From Proteobacteria bacterium UBA3413 (lineage in GTDB: Bacteria > Pseudomonadota > Gammaproteobacteria > Magnimaribacterales > D2472): a DNA stretch of 17,626 nt. The stretch spans positions 9,980 to 27,605 of the forward strand of contig DEOR01000063.1 of NCBI GenBank assembly GCA_002358345.1, read 5' to 3'. The notes beneath the pieces are model-generated. The model saw only the letters and a program-made list of their open reading frames with translations, was not told where the DNA came from and ran no database searches. This document shows, piece by piece, positions 7,184 through 14,670 of the stretch (position 1 is its first letter; each line of letters starts with the position of its first letter). The translations under genes were made by a program, and so were the position numbers.

Positions 7184-8257
7184 ATGAAAAAGTTATTATT
7201 GATTTTAGCTATTCTTTTGTTGGGAGGGCTATTTGGAATCTATCAATCCACTAATGTTGTGCCTTTTCAGCCCCTCACAGGCTGTGAGAGCAATGAAGAG
7301 TTAAACGTTGTATGTGGGTTCAGCAACCCAGAAGATCTAGCTTTAACGCCAGATAATAACTATTTTATTCTATCTGAATATGGCGGGCAAAAACCTATCC
7401 AAGAGGTCCTGCCTGGAAAGCTTGCTCTCTTTCATATTCCGTCAAGAACCAAAAAAATACTCCCAATTACTATTGGCGTGAACTCTTGGGGGGATAACTC
7501 TTGCTCAAGAACAAGCGATGAAATAATTGCGCCCCATGGTATTGATCTCATCGAACGACATGACGGGAAATTTCAACTTGCGGTAGTAAGTCATCTGCCT
7601 GATGAGAGAGTTGAAATGTTTGAAATTATAGAGCAAGGGGAAAGCTGGGTTGCTATATGGCGTGGGTGCGTTTCAACTGATGAAAAATATTACCTTAACG
7701 ATGTAAGCTTGCAGCCTGATGGATCATTTTATGCATCTCATATGTTTGATATAAACCTCTCCTTAAATCAATGGGTATTTAATTACTTTTTTAAATTTGA
7801 TACGGGTTTTGTTGTGACTTGGAATCCTGCTTCAGAATTTTCAGAATTAATTGAAACAGCGGGATCTTACCCCAATGGCATTATGTTAGATTTAGAGAAA
7901 AATAGATTAGCCGTCAATTATAATCTAGGGGATGAGACGCTCCTATTTGACTTGGAGACTCTTGAGATTGTTGGTAGATTTAAAAATAATGGTCCAGATA
8001 ATGTAGTCTTGCGTGATGGATATATATGGGTAACTTGGCATAACTTTGGACTACAGGACTTTGCAAAATGTACAGGGAATATTAATTGCACCTTGCCATG
8101 GTCTGTAAGTAAATTAGATAGGGATACCCTTGCCGAGCTAAAGACTTATTCATTTAAGAGTAGCAATATGGGCGTTGGAACAGTCGGAGTAAAAGTTAAG
8201 AATGAGTTATGGTTCGGCTCTTTTAAATCCAATAGACTGGCCTATATAGAATTATAA
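7184..8257 (+). CDS. Paraoxonase/arylesterase-like six-bladed beta-propeller, exported or membrane-anchored
   Basis: The 357-residue protein begins with a basic-hydrophobic leader (MKKLLLILAILLLGGLFG) that is a signal peptide or an uncleaved anchor, so the rest should be periplasmic. The body looks like the SMP-30/paraoxonase propeller. The metal-site residues of human PON1 (Glu53, Asp54, Asn168, Asp169, Asn224, Asp269, Asn270) and its active-site His115 have counterparts at similar spacing: NPEDL (Glu50, Asp51), APHGID (His118), LNDV (Asn172, Asp173), YPNGI (Asn231) and GPDNV (Asp272, Asn273). PON enzymes are calcium-dependent lactonases and arylesterases. I aligned from memory by eye. Six cysteines (34, 44, 107, 161, 296, 302) could form disulfides in the periplasm. 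A general SMP-30/gluconolactonase-like label is the fallback. Confidence 0.75.
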   Translation: MKKLLLILAILLLGGLFGIYQSTNVVPFQPLTGCESNEELNVVCGFSNPEDLALTPDNNYFILSEYGGQKPIQEVLPGKLALFHIPSRTKKILPITIGVNSWGDNSCSRTSDEIIAPHGIDLIERHDGKFQLAVVSHLPDERVEMFEIIEQGESWVAIWRGCVSTDEKYYLNDVSLQPDGSFYASHMFDINLSLNQWVFNYFFKFDTGFVVTWNPASEFSELIETAGSYPNGIMLDLEKNRLAVNYNLGDETLLFDLETLEIVGRFKNNGPDNVVLRDGYIWVTWHNFGLQDFAKCTGNINCTLPWSVSKLDRDTLAELKTYSFKSSNMGVGTVGVKVKNELWFGSFKSNRLAYIEL

Positions 8258-8288
8258 ATTTTAAAATTAATTAGCAGTAAATCACAAC

Positions 8289-9149
8289 ATGAGCAATGAA
8301 ACGGGGTCTAGCGTAAAACCTTTGAGCATCCATGATGTTCAATCTCTGCTTCCGACCAGGAAGCTAGATGGGCATAAGGCGCAACATGGGAAATTGCTTA
8401 TTGTTGCTGGTGATGAAGGTTATGGCGGAGCTGGTATCTTAGTCTCTGAAGCGGCCATTAAGACAGGAGCTGGTCTAGTTAAACTCCTTACTAGAGAGGC
8501 ATATATCTCTGCAGCGCTAGCCAGAAATCCTGAGGTAATGGTTTGCGGTGGTGAGAATGCTCAAAACCTAGAAATGCACTTTCCCTGGGCAGAGGTTTTT
8601 CTCTGTGGGCCAGGAATGTTTCAAAATTATTGGTCAGAACAACTATTATATAAGTTGCTTATATTTACAAAAAAAGAAAATCTACCAATTCTCTTGGACG
8701 CTGGTGCCTTGAGACTTCTAAGCATGGAGCCTTTTAAGCAAATGTCATTACCTCACAATTTGATTATTACCCCTCATCCTGGTGAAGCTGCAAATCTACT
8801 AGGAATAACTCCTGCTGCTGTTCAAGCTGATCGATTAAAGGCAGCACAAGATCTCCACATGATATTTGGCGGCACAGTAATTTTAAAGGGGCATGGCACT
8901 ATTATCTTTGATGGAAATACCTGCCATTTGTGCTCAGTTGGTGGGCCCGAGTTAGCTGTAGCAGGATCAGGAGATGTGCTATCTGGAATCATTGGATCTT
9001 TGTTATCGCAAGGGTTAACACCTGGAGAAGCTGCTATAAGTGGGGTCGCTATTCACAGTCATGCAGGCAAACAATTTGCTCAACATACGGGCACAATAGG
9101 TCTTGCAGCTAGTGAGCTTATTTCCTATGCCCGAAATCTATTAAATTAG
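8289..9149 (+). CDS. nnrD: ADP-dependent (S)-NAD(P)H-hydrate dehydratase (C-terminal Nnr/YjeF domain alone)
   Basis: The enzyme repairs damaged NADH and NADPH hydrates using ADP or ATP. The ribokinase-like domain is complete: HGKLLIVAGDEGYGGAG near 37-53, GPGMF near 106-110, LLDAGAL, ITPHPGEAANLLG near 161-173, ILKGHGTIIFDG, and the catalytic VAGSGDVLSG near 224-233. The 286 residues match the dehydratase half of E. coli YjeF (about 515 residues). The N-terminal epimerase half is absent: the reading frame starts just before the dehydratase domain and the upstream gene is unrelated. Many bacteria carry stand-alone dehydratases. The order nnr-tsaE-amiB is conserved in Gammaproteobacteria and supports the call. 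tsaE starts 6 bases downstream. Confidence 0.93.
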   Translation: MSNETGSSVKPLSIHDVQSLLPTRKLDGHKAQHGKLLIVAGDEGYGGAGILVSEAAIKTGAGLVKLLTREAYISAALARNPEVMVCGGENAQNLEMHFPWAEVFLCGPGMFQNYWSEQLLYKLLIFTKKENLPILLDAGALRLLSMEPFKQMSLPHNLIITPHPGEAANLLGITPAAVQADRLKAAQDLHMIFGGTVILKGHGTIIFDGNTCHLCSVGGPELAVAGSGDVLSGIIGSLLSQGLTPGEAAISGVAIHSHAGKQFAQHTGTIGLAASELISYARNLLN

Positions 9150-9155
9150 TTTGTT

Positions 9156-9626
9156 ATGTTAGAGCTGATTCTCAATAACGAAGCAGATACCCTGGCATTG
9201 GGTGCGGCTATAAACCTGGCAATAAATGAAATGGAAGGTCAGGATGTAGAGGTTCATCTAAGCGGGAATCTAGGCGCAGGTAAAACAACTTTAGTGAGGG
9301 GTATTTTGCACAATGCTGGCTGGCAAGGATCTGTGACCAGCCCCTCTTACACTCTTTGCGAGGAATATGAATTGGATGATCAACTATTTCTGCATATAGA
9401 TCTATATAGAACAAGTGTCGCAGAAGATATTGAAATTCTAGACTTAGATCGAAGGACCGAAAAACAAAAAATAATTTTTATTGAATGGCCAGAGAATCTA
9501 GTAGCCAAAAGATCTTCTCACCTTATAATTGAGTTACTTCATCATAATCAAATAAGACAAGCGCAAATCTCAGCAGAGACTGCTGCAATAGAATCATCAA
9601 TTAAGGCCTATTATGAAAAAATTTAG
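9156..9626 (+). CDS. tsaE: tRNA t6A37 biosynthesis ATPase TsaE
   Basis: TsaE is the small P-loop ATPase that works with TsaB and TsaD to make N6-threonylcarbamoyladenosine at position 37 of ANN-decoding tRNAs. It shows the Walker A GNLGAGKT (37-44), the switch-like TSPSYTL (61-67), HIDLYR (80-85) and IFIEWPEN (107-114). Its 156 residues are the usual size. It lies 6 bases after the hydrate dehydratase and overlaps amiB by 14 bases, so translation is probably coupled. No Shine-Dalgarno is visible before its ATG. Confidence 0.96.
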   Translation: MLELILNNEADTLALGAAINLAINEMEGQDVEVHLSGNLGAGKTTLVRGILHNAGWQGSVTSPSYTLCEEYELDDQLFLHIDLYRTSVAEDIEILDLDRRTEKQKIIFIEWPENLVAKRSSHLIIELLHHNQIRQAQISAETAAIESSIKAYYEKI

Positions 9627-10890
9627 TCGCAGCATCTTAGTGATTTTGCTCTGTTTTCTTGGCGTAACCGAGAGTGCTGAAAACCATGTAGCTTTTGGAA
9701 ATATTACTGAATTAGAATCTGGTAATCTAAAAATAGTGTTCACTCTCGAGCAAGTAGCCTTGATTAACTCATATGCTCTGGATGACCCGTCAAGAATAGT
9801 GATTGATATAAAAAATGTGACCTTAAAAGGTTCGGTAGATGCTTCAAAAGTTTCACCTATCAAGCTAATTCGCGCATCTGAGATCAATGACAATGTTCGA
9901 GTAGTTATTGATCTAAAAGGTTCTGTCTTTTGGAAAAAACCCTGGCAAGTCAAGCATAAAGATCGGGTTGATCTGATCTTAGAAATTAAAAGAGATAAAA
10001 CTATCACCAAAAATCTCAGAGATATTATTGTTGCAATAGATGCAGGACATGGTGGCAAAGATCCAGGTGCTGTGGGTAAGAATTTATTGGAAAAAGATGT
10101 CACCCTACTTATTGCGAAAGAGCTAGAAAGAACCCTGAGGGATACGGATGGCTATCGCCCAGTCATGATCAGATCAGGTGATAAATTTGTTGCTTTAGAT
10201 GACCGCTATCAAAATGCTAGAAAACTAGGCGCTGATTTATTTGTATCAATCCATGCGGATGCCTTCAGACTATCATCTGTGAAAGGATCATCAGTCTATG
10301 TTTGGTCAGAAGAGGCTTCTTCAATTACAGCAGAGAATTTATCTAAATCTGAATTAACCAAAAATCCTGATATTCGATCTAAGATCGGCAAATTAGATGT
10401 GAGAGATTTTGATGAAGATGCGGCTAGAACAATTTTTCAAATTGCCAATGAGGCAAAGATTAACAACAGTATTGTTCTGGCTGAAAAGATCATTGAGCAA
10501 ATGAAGCGTGATCCTTTTACCAGCATGCATAAACCTGGGGTCGAGTTTGCAGATTTCAGAGTATTAAAATCTATTGATATTCCATCTGTATTAATTGAAT
10601 CAGGGTTTATTTCCAATCCGGATGACGCAAAGCGGTTGGAAGGCAAGGCGGGTCGAAGAATGATTGCGAGAAGTATTTTTTTGGGCATCCATGATTACTT
10701 TAAAGAAAAACCAAAACCCAATACCTTTATGGCCGATGGTCCAAAAAATATTGAATACGAGATCCAGAAAGGAGATGTGATTTCTGAAATAGCCATTCGA
10801 TTTGGTGTTACTATTAATGAGATTATCCAATGGAATAATCTAAATAATAAAAGTATCTATCCAGGGCAAAAAATTAAAATTTTTATCTAA
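9613..10890 (+). CDS. amiB: N-acetylmuramoyl-L-alanine amidase AmiB with C-terminal LysM
   Basis: This periplasmic zinc amidase cuts the stem peptide from glycan during daughter-cell separation. A signal peptide (about 1-22) precedes an AMIN septum-targeting domain (about 25-125). The Amidase_3 domain (about 138-363) has zinc ligands His145 (DAGHGG), Glu160 (LLEKD) and His214 (SIHAD), and catalytic Glu329 (LIESGF). The insert around 240-300 corresponds to the autoinhibitory helix of AmiB/AmiC that is displaced by EnvC- or NlpD-type activators. A LysM peptidoglycan-binding domain closes the protein (381-425, EYEIQKGDVISEIA to YPGQKIKIF). The position after tsaE makes amiB the best name. The usual next gene, mutL, is absent; an SDR overlaps the stop by one base instead. 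Confidence 0.94.
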   Translation: MKKFSRSILVILLCFLGVTESAENHVAFGNITELESGNLKIVFTLEQVALINSYALDDPSRIVIDIKNVTLKGSVDASKVSPIKLIRASEINDNVRVVIDLKGSVFWKKPWQVKHKDRVDLILEIKRDKTITKNLRDIIVAIDAGHGGKDPGAVGKNLLEKDVTLLIAKELERTLRDTDGYRPVMIRSGDKFVALDDRYQNARKLGADLFVSIHADAFRLSSVKGSSVYVWSEEASSITAENLSKSELTKNPDIRSKIGKLDVRDFDEDAARTIFQIANEAKINNSIVLAEKIIEQMKRDPFTSMHKPGVEFADFRVLKSIDIPSVLIESGFISNPDDAKRLEGKAGRRMIARSIFLGIHDYFKEKPKPNTFMADGPKNIEYEIQKGDVISEIAIRFGVTINEIIQWNNLNNKSIYPGQKIKIFI

Positions 10891-11753
10891 TGTGGGATTT
10901 AAAAGATAAGCTAGTCGTGATCACCGGTGCGACTAATGGGATCGGGAAAGCTGCTGCACTAGAAATGGCTAAGCATGGCCCAAGAATGCTCTTAACCTTC
11001 CGCAACCAAGGTCTTGCAGATAATCTCTCACTGGAATTACAGGCTGTGAATCCAAACCTCAAATTAGATTTTTTGTACTGCGACTTCTCTAGCCAGGAAT
11101 CAATTAGAGGATGTGCCGCAGAAATTTTAGCATTGCAGCAACAGATTGATGTGCTTGTTAACAATGCTGGTGTGGTCAACACGGCTTACCGCGAAACATT
11201 AGAAGGAATTGAGAATACTTTTGCAGTGAACCATCTGGGTTATTTTCTATTGACCAATCTAATCTTAGAACAAATGCTTGGAGACGAAGAAACTAGAATT
11301 ATTAATGTCTCATCTGCTGCTCATTCCTTTGTTAAAAAAATAAACTGGCCAGATATCAATTTTAAAGATAATTTTGGCATGGGCGTGACTGCATATGGCC
11401 ACTCAAAGTTAGCTAATCTTCTTTTTACACGCTACCTGGCAACCAAACTTTCTACTTCGAATGTAACCGTGAATGCTATTCATCCAGGTGGCGTTAACAC
11501 CGCATTGGGCAATCAAAACAAAGCTGTATTTGGAACGATACTAAAAGTTCTTTTAAAACCTTTTTTTCGCTCTCCTTTTAAGGGAGCGGCCAGCATTGTG
11601 TATTTGGCGACCAAAGATAACGATGGTGTGACTGGAGAGTATTTTGTAGATTGCAAAGAGGCCAAGTCCTCATCTTACTCAAAGGACCTTGGAGAGGCTC
11701 AAAGATTATGGGAGCTTTCTGAGGAGCTCGTCCATCAACAATTTACGTTGTAG
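10890..11753 (+). CDS. Short-chain dehydrogenase/reductase, retinol-dehydrogenase/WWOX-like
   Basis: This is a predicted NAD(P)-dependent oxidoreductase of 287 residues. The Rossmann cofactor motif TGATNGIG is at 12-19, NNAG at 91-94, a catalytic Ser in NVSSAAH (141 or 142), and YGHSK with Tyr169 and Lys173. The layout, with an SSAAH motif and the HPGGVNTALG stretch after the active site, resembles the retinol dehydrogenase/WWOX branch of classical SDRs. Its substrate is unknown. The start ATG overlaps the amiB stop (TAATG), so translation is probably coupled although a functional link to cell division is not evident. It occupies the position where mutL is often found. Its 3' end is 6 bases from the convergent priA stop. 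Confidence 0.9.
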   Translation: MWDLKDKLVVITGATNGIGKAAALEMAKHGPRMLLTFRNQGLADNLSLELQAVNPNLKLDFLYCDFSSQESIRGCAAEILALQQQIDVLVNNAGVVNTAYRETLEGIENTFAVNHLGYFLLTNLILEQMLGDEETRIINVSSAAHSFVKKINWPDINFKDNFGMGVTAYGHSKLANLLFTRYLATKLSTSNVTVNAIHPGGVNTALGNQNKAVFGTILKVLLKPFFRSPFKGAASIVYLATKDNDGVTGEYFVDCKEAKSSSYSKDLGEAQRLWELSEELVHQQFTL

Positions 11754-11759
11754 CTCTAG

Positions 11760-13724
11760 TTAAAATTCTATCGGGTCAACGTTCACTGACCATCGAACTT
11801 TATTGGATTTTTTATTTTCAGATAAGGTTTTAACAAGGGTTTGAAGCATGCTATTTAGATTTGTTCTGGTAGGAGCCTGAAGCACCAGCTGATGCTGATA
11901 GGAACCCCTGAGTTTCGCTTGCATCGAGGGAATGGGGCCGACCAACATGCAATGCTTTGAATTCACTGTACTTTTGAGCTCATGTAAAAAATCAAGATTT
12001 GTTTGAGCTTTTGGTGAAGACGCTTTAATAATTGCCTCAAATGCATAAGGTGTCTGATTTAAAGCTTTTCTTTCGATCATAATAGAGTGAGCAAAGTTCC
12101 AATAATTACCTTGTTTTAGTTGTAATAAATTCTTATCTTCGGCATATCTTGACTGCACTAGAACCAAAGCATTGCCGTCAGATCTCCCGGCCCTACCCGC
12201 CACCTGAATTAATTGTTGGCCCATCTCTTCTATTGCACCGGGATGTAAACTTGTAACGCCCTGATCAACATCAATCGCAACAACTAACTCAAGGTTTGGA
12301 AAATCATGCCCTTTGATTAGCATCTGCGTGCCAATCAAAATACTACTTTGAGAATCACGTATAGTGTCAAGGAGGCGCTCCATGGAATTAGTTTTCTTGG
12401 TAGAGTCTTTATCCATTCTATAAATTGGAATCTTGGGAAATAGCTCTTGTAGTGTTATTTCAAGCTGCTCGGTTCCTGTCCCAATCAATGATAATTGCTC
12501 TGCTGAGCAGGCAGGACAGTGTTTCGGCACTCCAAATGCTGAATCGCACCTGTGACAAATTAAACGATCCTGATGATGATGAAATACAAGGCTTGATTCG
12601 CAGCTATTACAGATGGCGCGCCAATCACAGTTTGCGCATATAAACTGAGGAGCAAAGCCACGACGATTAATAAAAATCATAACTTGTTTTTTTTGCTGTA
12701 GCGTTGCTGCGATAGCTTCAATGGCTTGAGGTGCCAACCCACTTGTTAAAATAGCTTCATTGATATCTAAAATTAAAAATTTAGGCGGGTTTTGTTTGGT
12801 AATTCTTTTGGTTAATTTGATGATCCCAAATTTTTTCTCTTCTACTGAGCGCAATGTCCTTAATGAAGGGGTTGCTGATCCAAGAATAATCGGGATTTTA
12901 AGCATTTGGGCTCTTTTAATTGCGAGATCCCTAGCAGAAAACTTAAATCCCTCGTTCTGTTTATAAGAAGCATCATGCTCTTCATCCACTATGATTAATC
13001 CGAGATTTGGAGCAGGCATCATGGCTGCAGATCTTGTGCCAATCAATACTCTTGCTTCGCCTCTCCTAAATTTTTTCCATGCTTGGTAGCGTTTTGCGGG
13101 AGTCATCTTGGAATGATATAAGACTACCAAGTCCCCAAATTGCTCCTTGAGCCGGAGCTCAAGCTGGGGGGTCAAGGATATCTCTGGTGCTAAGAATAAG
13201 GCCGACTTGTCTTGCAACAATTGCTCCTGGATGCAACGCATATATACTTCTGTTTTACCAGATCCTGTTACGCCGTATAACAGCGTTGGTGAGAAACCTT
13301 GAAGTTTTAACAAGAATTTAACAGCGACAGTCTGCTGATCTGAAAGGATTTTTGTAAAATTGGTGATCTCAAAATCTGCGTTTAGAGGAAATGCATCAAT
13401 GCTCATCACCGTTTTAACGCTTCGTAAGCTTGTCGGTAAAAATGCGTTGCATACCTCCCCAATCGGGTGATGATAATAGTGTGATGCCCAGCTCAATATA
13501 TTCAATTCCATTGCAGAAAAAATAGGCTCGTCATCTAAAACTTGGTGGATGGGTTTGGTTTGTATGCCTTGTTGCTTTGTTTCATCAAGAATGATCCCTA
13601 GCTTTAACTTTGCACCAAACTTCACTGCAACCCTAGTACCTAGAGGAATGCGCTTATCTGAATGGTAGGTAAAAGCCTGCCTTAAAGGAATGGCAATGGA
13701 TACATTGTAAAAAAAATTATTCAT
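11760..13724 (-). CDS. priA: Primosomal protein N' (replication restart helicase PriA), short form
   Basis: PriA recognises stalled forks and reloads the replicative helicase. The N-terminal 3'-end-binding domain, the Walker A GVTGSGKT (about 151-158), VDEEHDASYKQ (about 246-256), LGSATPS and the final VAGRAGR are all present. Eight zinc-binding cysteines occur as CANC, CNSC, CHRC and CPAC (about 363-406). The C-terminal WSVNVDPIEF matches the family end. I use ATG 13724 (654 residues); an upstream TTG at 13742 would add six residues but has no better ribosome site. Compared with E. coli PriA (732 residues), about 65 residues are missing between HHPIGEV and Walker A, the region of the winged-helix domain. 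The divergent rpmE neighbour is typical of Gammaproteobacteria. Confidence 0.96.
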   Translation of the reverse strand: MNNFFYNVSIAIPLRQAFTYHSDKRIPLGTRVAVKFGAKLKLGIILDETKQQGIQTKPIHQVLDDEPIFSAMELNILSWASHYYHHPIGEVCNAFLPTSLRSVKTVMSIDAFPLNADFEITNFTKILSDQQTVAVKFLLKLQGFSPTLLYGVTGSGKTEVYMRCIQEQLLQDKSALFLAPEISLTPQLELRLKEQFGDLVVLYHSKMTPAKRYQAWKKFRRGEARVLIGTRSAAMMPAPNLGLIIVDEEHDASYKQNEGFKFSARDLAIKRAQMLKIPIILGSATPSLRTLRSVEEKKFGIIKLTKRITKQNPPKFLILDINEAILTSGLAPQAIEAIAATLQQKKQVMIFINRRGFAPQFICANCDWRAICNSCESSLVFHHHQDRLICHRCDSAFGVPKHCPACSAEQLSLIGTGTEQLEITLQELFPKIPIYRMDKDSTKKTNSMERLLDTIRDSQSSILIGTQMLIKGHDFPNLELVVAIDVDQGVTSLHPGAIEEMGQQLIQVAGRAGRSDGNALVLVQSRYAEDKNLLQLKQGNYWNFAHSIMIERKALNQTPYAFEAIIKASSPKAQTNLDFLHELKSTVNSKHCMLVGPIPSMQAKLRGSYQHQLVLQAPTRTNLNSMLQTLVKTLSENKKSNKVRWSVNVDPIEF

Positions 13725-13730
13725 ATGTAT

Positions 13731-13758
13731 TTGTAAACCCAACTGTATTTGGTATAGT
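13731..13758 (+). promoter_or_regulatory. Candidate sigma-70 promoter for rpmE
   Basis: TTGTAA (13731-13736) and TATAGT (13753-13758) are separated by 16 bases. A TG one base upstream of the hexamer (13750-13751) makes it an extended -10. The expected transcript start near 13765 leaves a leader of about 17 bases with no Shine-Dalgarno before ATG 13782. The 57-base spacer must also hold the priA promoter on the other strand. Confidence 0.55.
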
Positions 13759-13781
13759 GCTCATCCAAATTTGATTTTATT

Positions 13782-14204
13782 ATGAAAACAGACATACATC
13801 CGAATTATCAAGAAATCTCTACCACCTGTAGTTGTGGAAACGTGCTGCCAGTTATGAGCACTTTAAAAAATAATTTATCATTGGACGTTTGTTCAAAATG
13901 TCACCCATTCTATACCGGTAAGCAAAAAATGCTTGATTCTGGTGGAAGAGTTAAGAAATTCCAAGATAGATTTGGTGCATCTGGAGCTTCAAAATCAGCG
14001 CCAAAAAAAGAAGAACCTAAAGTGGCGGAATTGGTTGCAGAAGATCCCACTGAAGAGATTATCGAGACTGTAGCTGAAGTTGCTGAAGAAATTTTAGCAG
14101 AGAATGTCACAGCAGAAGTATCGGAAGAACCAGTTGCTGAAGATTCTCATGATGACTCAGAGCAATCTAGCGATGAAGTCGACATAGAAGAATCAAAAGA
14201 CTAG
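13782..14204 (+). CDS. rpmE: Large-subunit ribosomal protein bL31 with long acidic C-terminal extension
   Basis: Residues 1-65 are a standard zinc-type bL31 that bridges the 50S subunit to the 30S head. It has MKTDIHPNY at the start, the zinc pairs C16-x-C18 and C37-x2-C40, and HPFYTGKQK with the basic GGRVKKFQDRF after it. Normal bL31 stops near residue 70. This one runs on to 140: the last 71 residues contain about 26 Glu/Asp and only about 5 Lys, in Ala/Val/Glu-rich runs ending in a Ser/Asp-rich stretch. There is no internal stop or frame change, so the tail is encoded as one protein in this sequence. The gene is divergent from priA, as is usual, and ends 10 bases from the convergent dut stop. 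Confidence 0.95.
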   Translation: MKTDIHPNYQEISTTCSCGNVLPVMSTLKNNLSLDVCSKCHPFYTGKQKMLDSGGRVKKFQDRFGASGASKSAPKKEEPKVAELVAEDPTEEIIETVAEVAEEILAENVTAEVSEEPVAEDSHDDSEQSSDEVDIEESKD

Positions 14205-14214
14205 GTTTTTTATC

Positions 14215-14670
14215 TCACTCAACCCCGGAACTGCCAAATCCTTTTGTTCCTCGGGCACTTTCAGAAAAATCCTCAATAACACTTAGTTTCGCTTGTTTGA
14301 TTGGCACAAGAATCATTTGAGCAATCCTGTCGCCAGGCTTAACTAAAAACTCATCTCTAGATCTATTCCATAAGGGCACTTTAAGCTCTCCTTGATAATC
14401 AGAGTCTATTAAACCTACTAAGTTGCCCATGACTACCCCATGCTTTGATCCGAGCCCTGATCTTGGAATAACCAGCGCGGCAAGACTGGGGTCTTCAATA
14501 TATATTGAAAATCCTAACGGAATTAATTGACACTCTTGAGGCTGTAATAAAAATTCTTCTTCAATGCAAGCTCGTAAATCTAATCCTGCAGATCCAGGGG
14601 TAGAATATTCTGGCAAGGGGATTGCTGAGCCTATAAGAGGATTAAGAATTTTAACTTTTAAATCAATCAT
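14215..14670 (-). CDS. dut: Deoxyuridine 5'-triphosphate nucleotidohydrolase (dUTPase)
   Basis: Dut hydrolyses dUTP to dUMP, keeping uracil out of DNA and supplying thymidylate synthesis. All five motifs of the trimeric family are present: AGLDLRA (28-34), PRSGLG (69-74), GLIDSDYQGE (86-95, with the catalytic aspartate), KPGDRIAQ (111-118) and RGTKGFGSSG (140-149). In the last one Lys stands where a Gly is more usual. The 151-residue length is normal. It overlaps the upstream sixA by 8 bases, and AAGGA lies about 8 bases before its ATG, within the sixA end. In many relatives dut follows coaBC; here sixA precedes it. Confidence 0.97.
   Translation of the reverse strand: MIDLKVKILNPLIGSAIPLPEYSTPGSAGLDLRACIEEEFLLQPQECQLIPLGFSIYIEDPSLAALVIPRSGLGSKHGVVMGNLVGLIDSDYQGELKVPLWNRSRDEFLVKPGDRIAQMILVPIKQAKLSVIEDFSESARGTKGFGSSGVE

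Noticed and set aside
9597..10103. 168-codon open frame antisense to the start of amiB
   Set aside because: It lies wholly opposite tsaE/amiB, its translation is Ser/Thr/Leu-rich without a recognisable domain, and the plus strand encodes two well-supported proteins there.
10883..11182. 99-codon minus-strand frame opposite the WWOX-like SDR
   Set aside because: It is a shadow of a clear SDR with all catalytic motifs; its translation has no recognisable features.
11568..11588. GC-rich hairpin next to a T-run inside the WWOX-like SDR gene
   Set aside because: The T-run precedes the stem on the plus strand and reads as an A-run after the stem on the minus strand, so it is not an intrinsic terminator in either direction; it is also within coding sequence.
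13725..13742. TTG start for priA at 13742
   Set aside because: It adds only six residues with no better ribosome site, and the family N-terminus fits the ATG at 13724.
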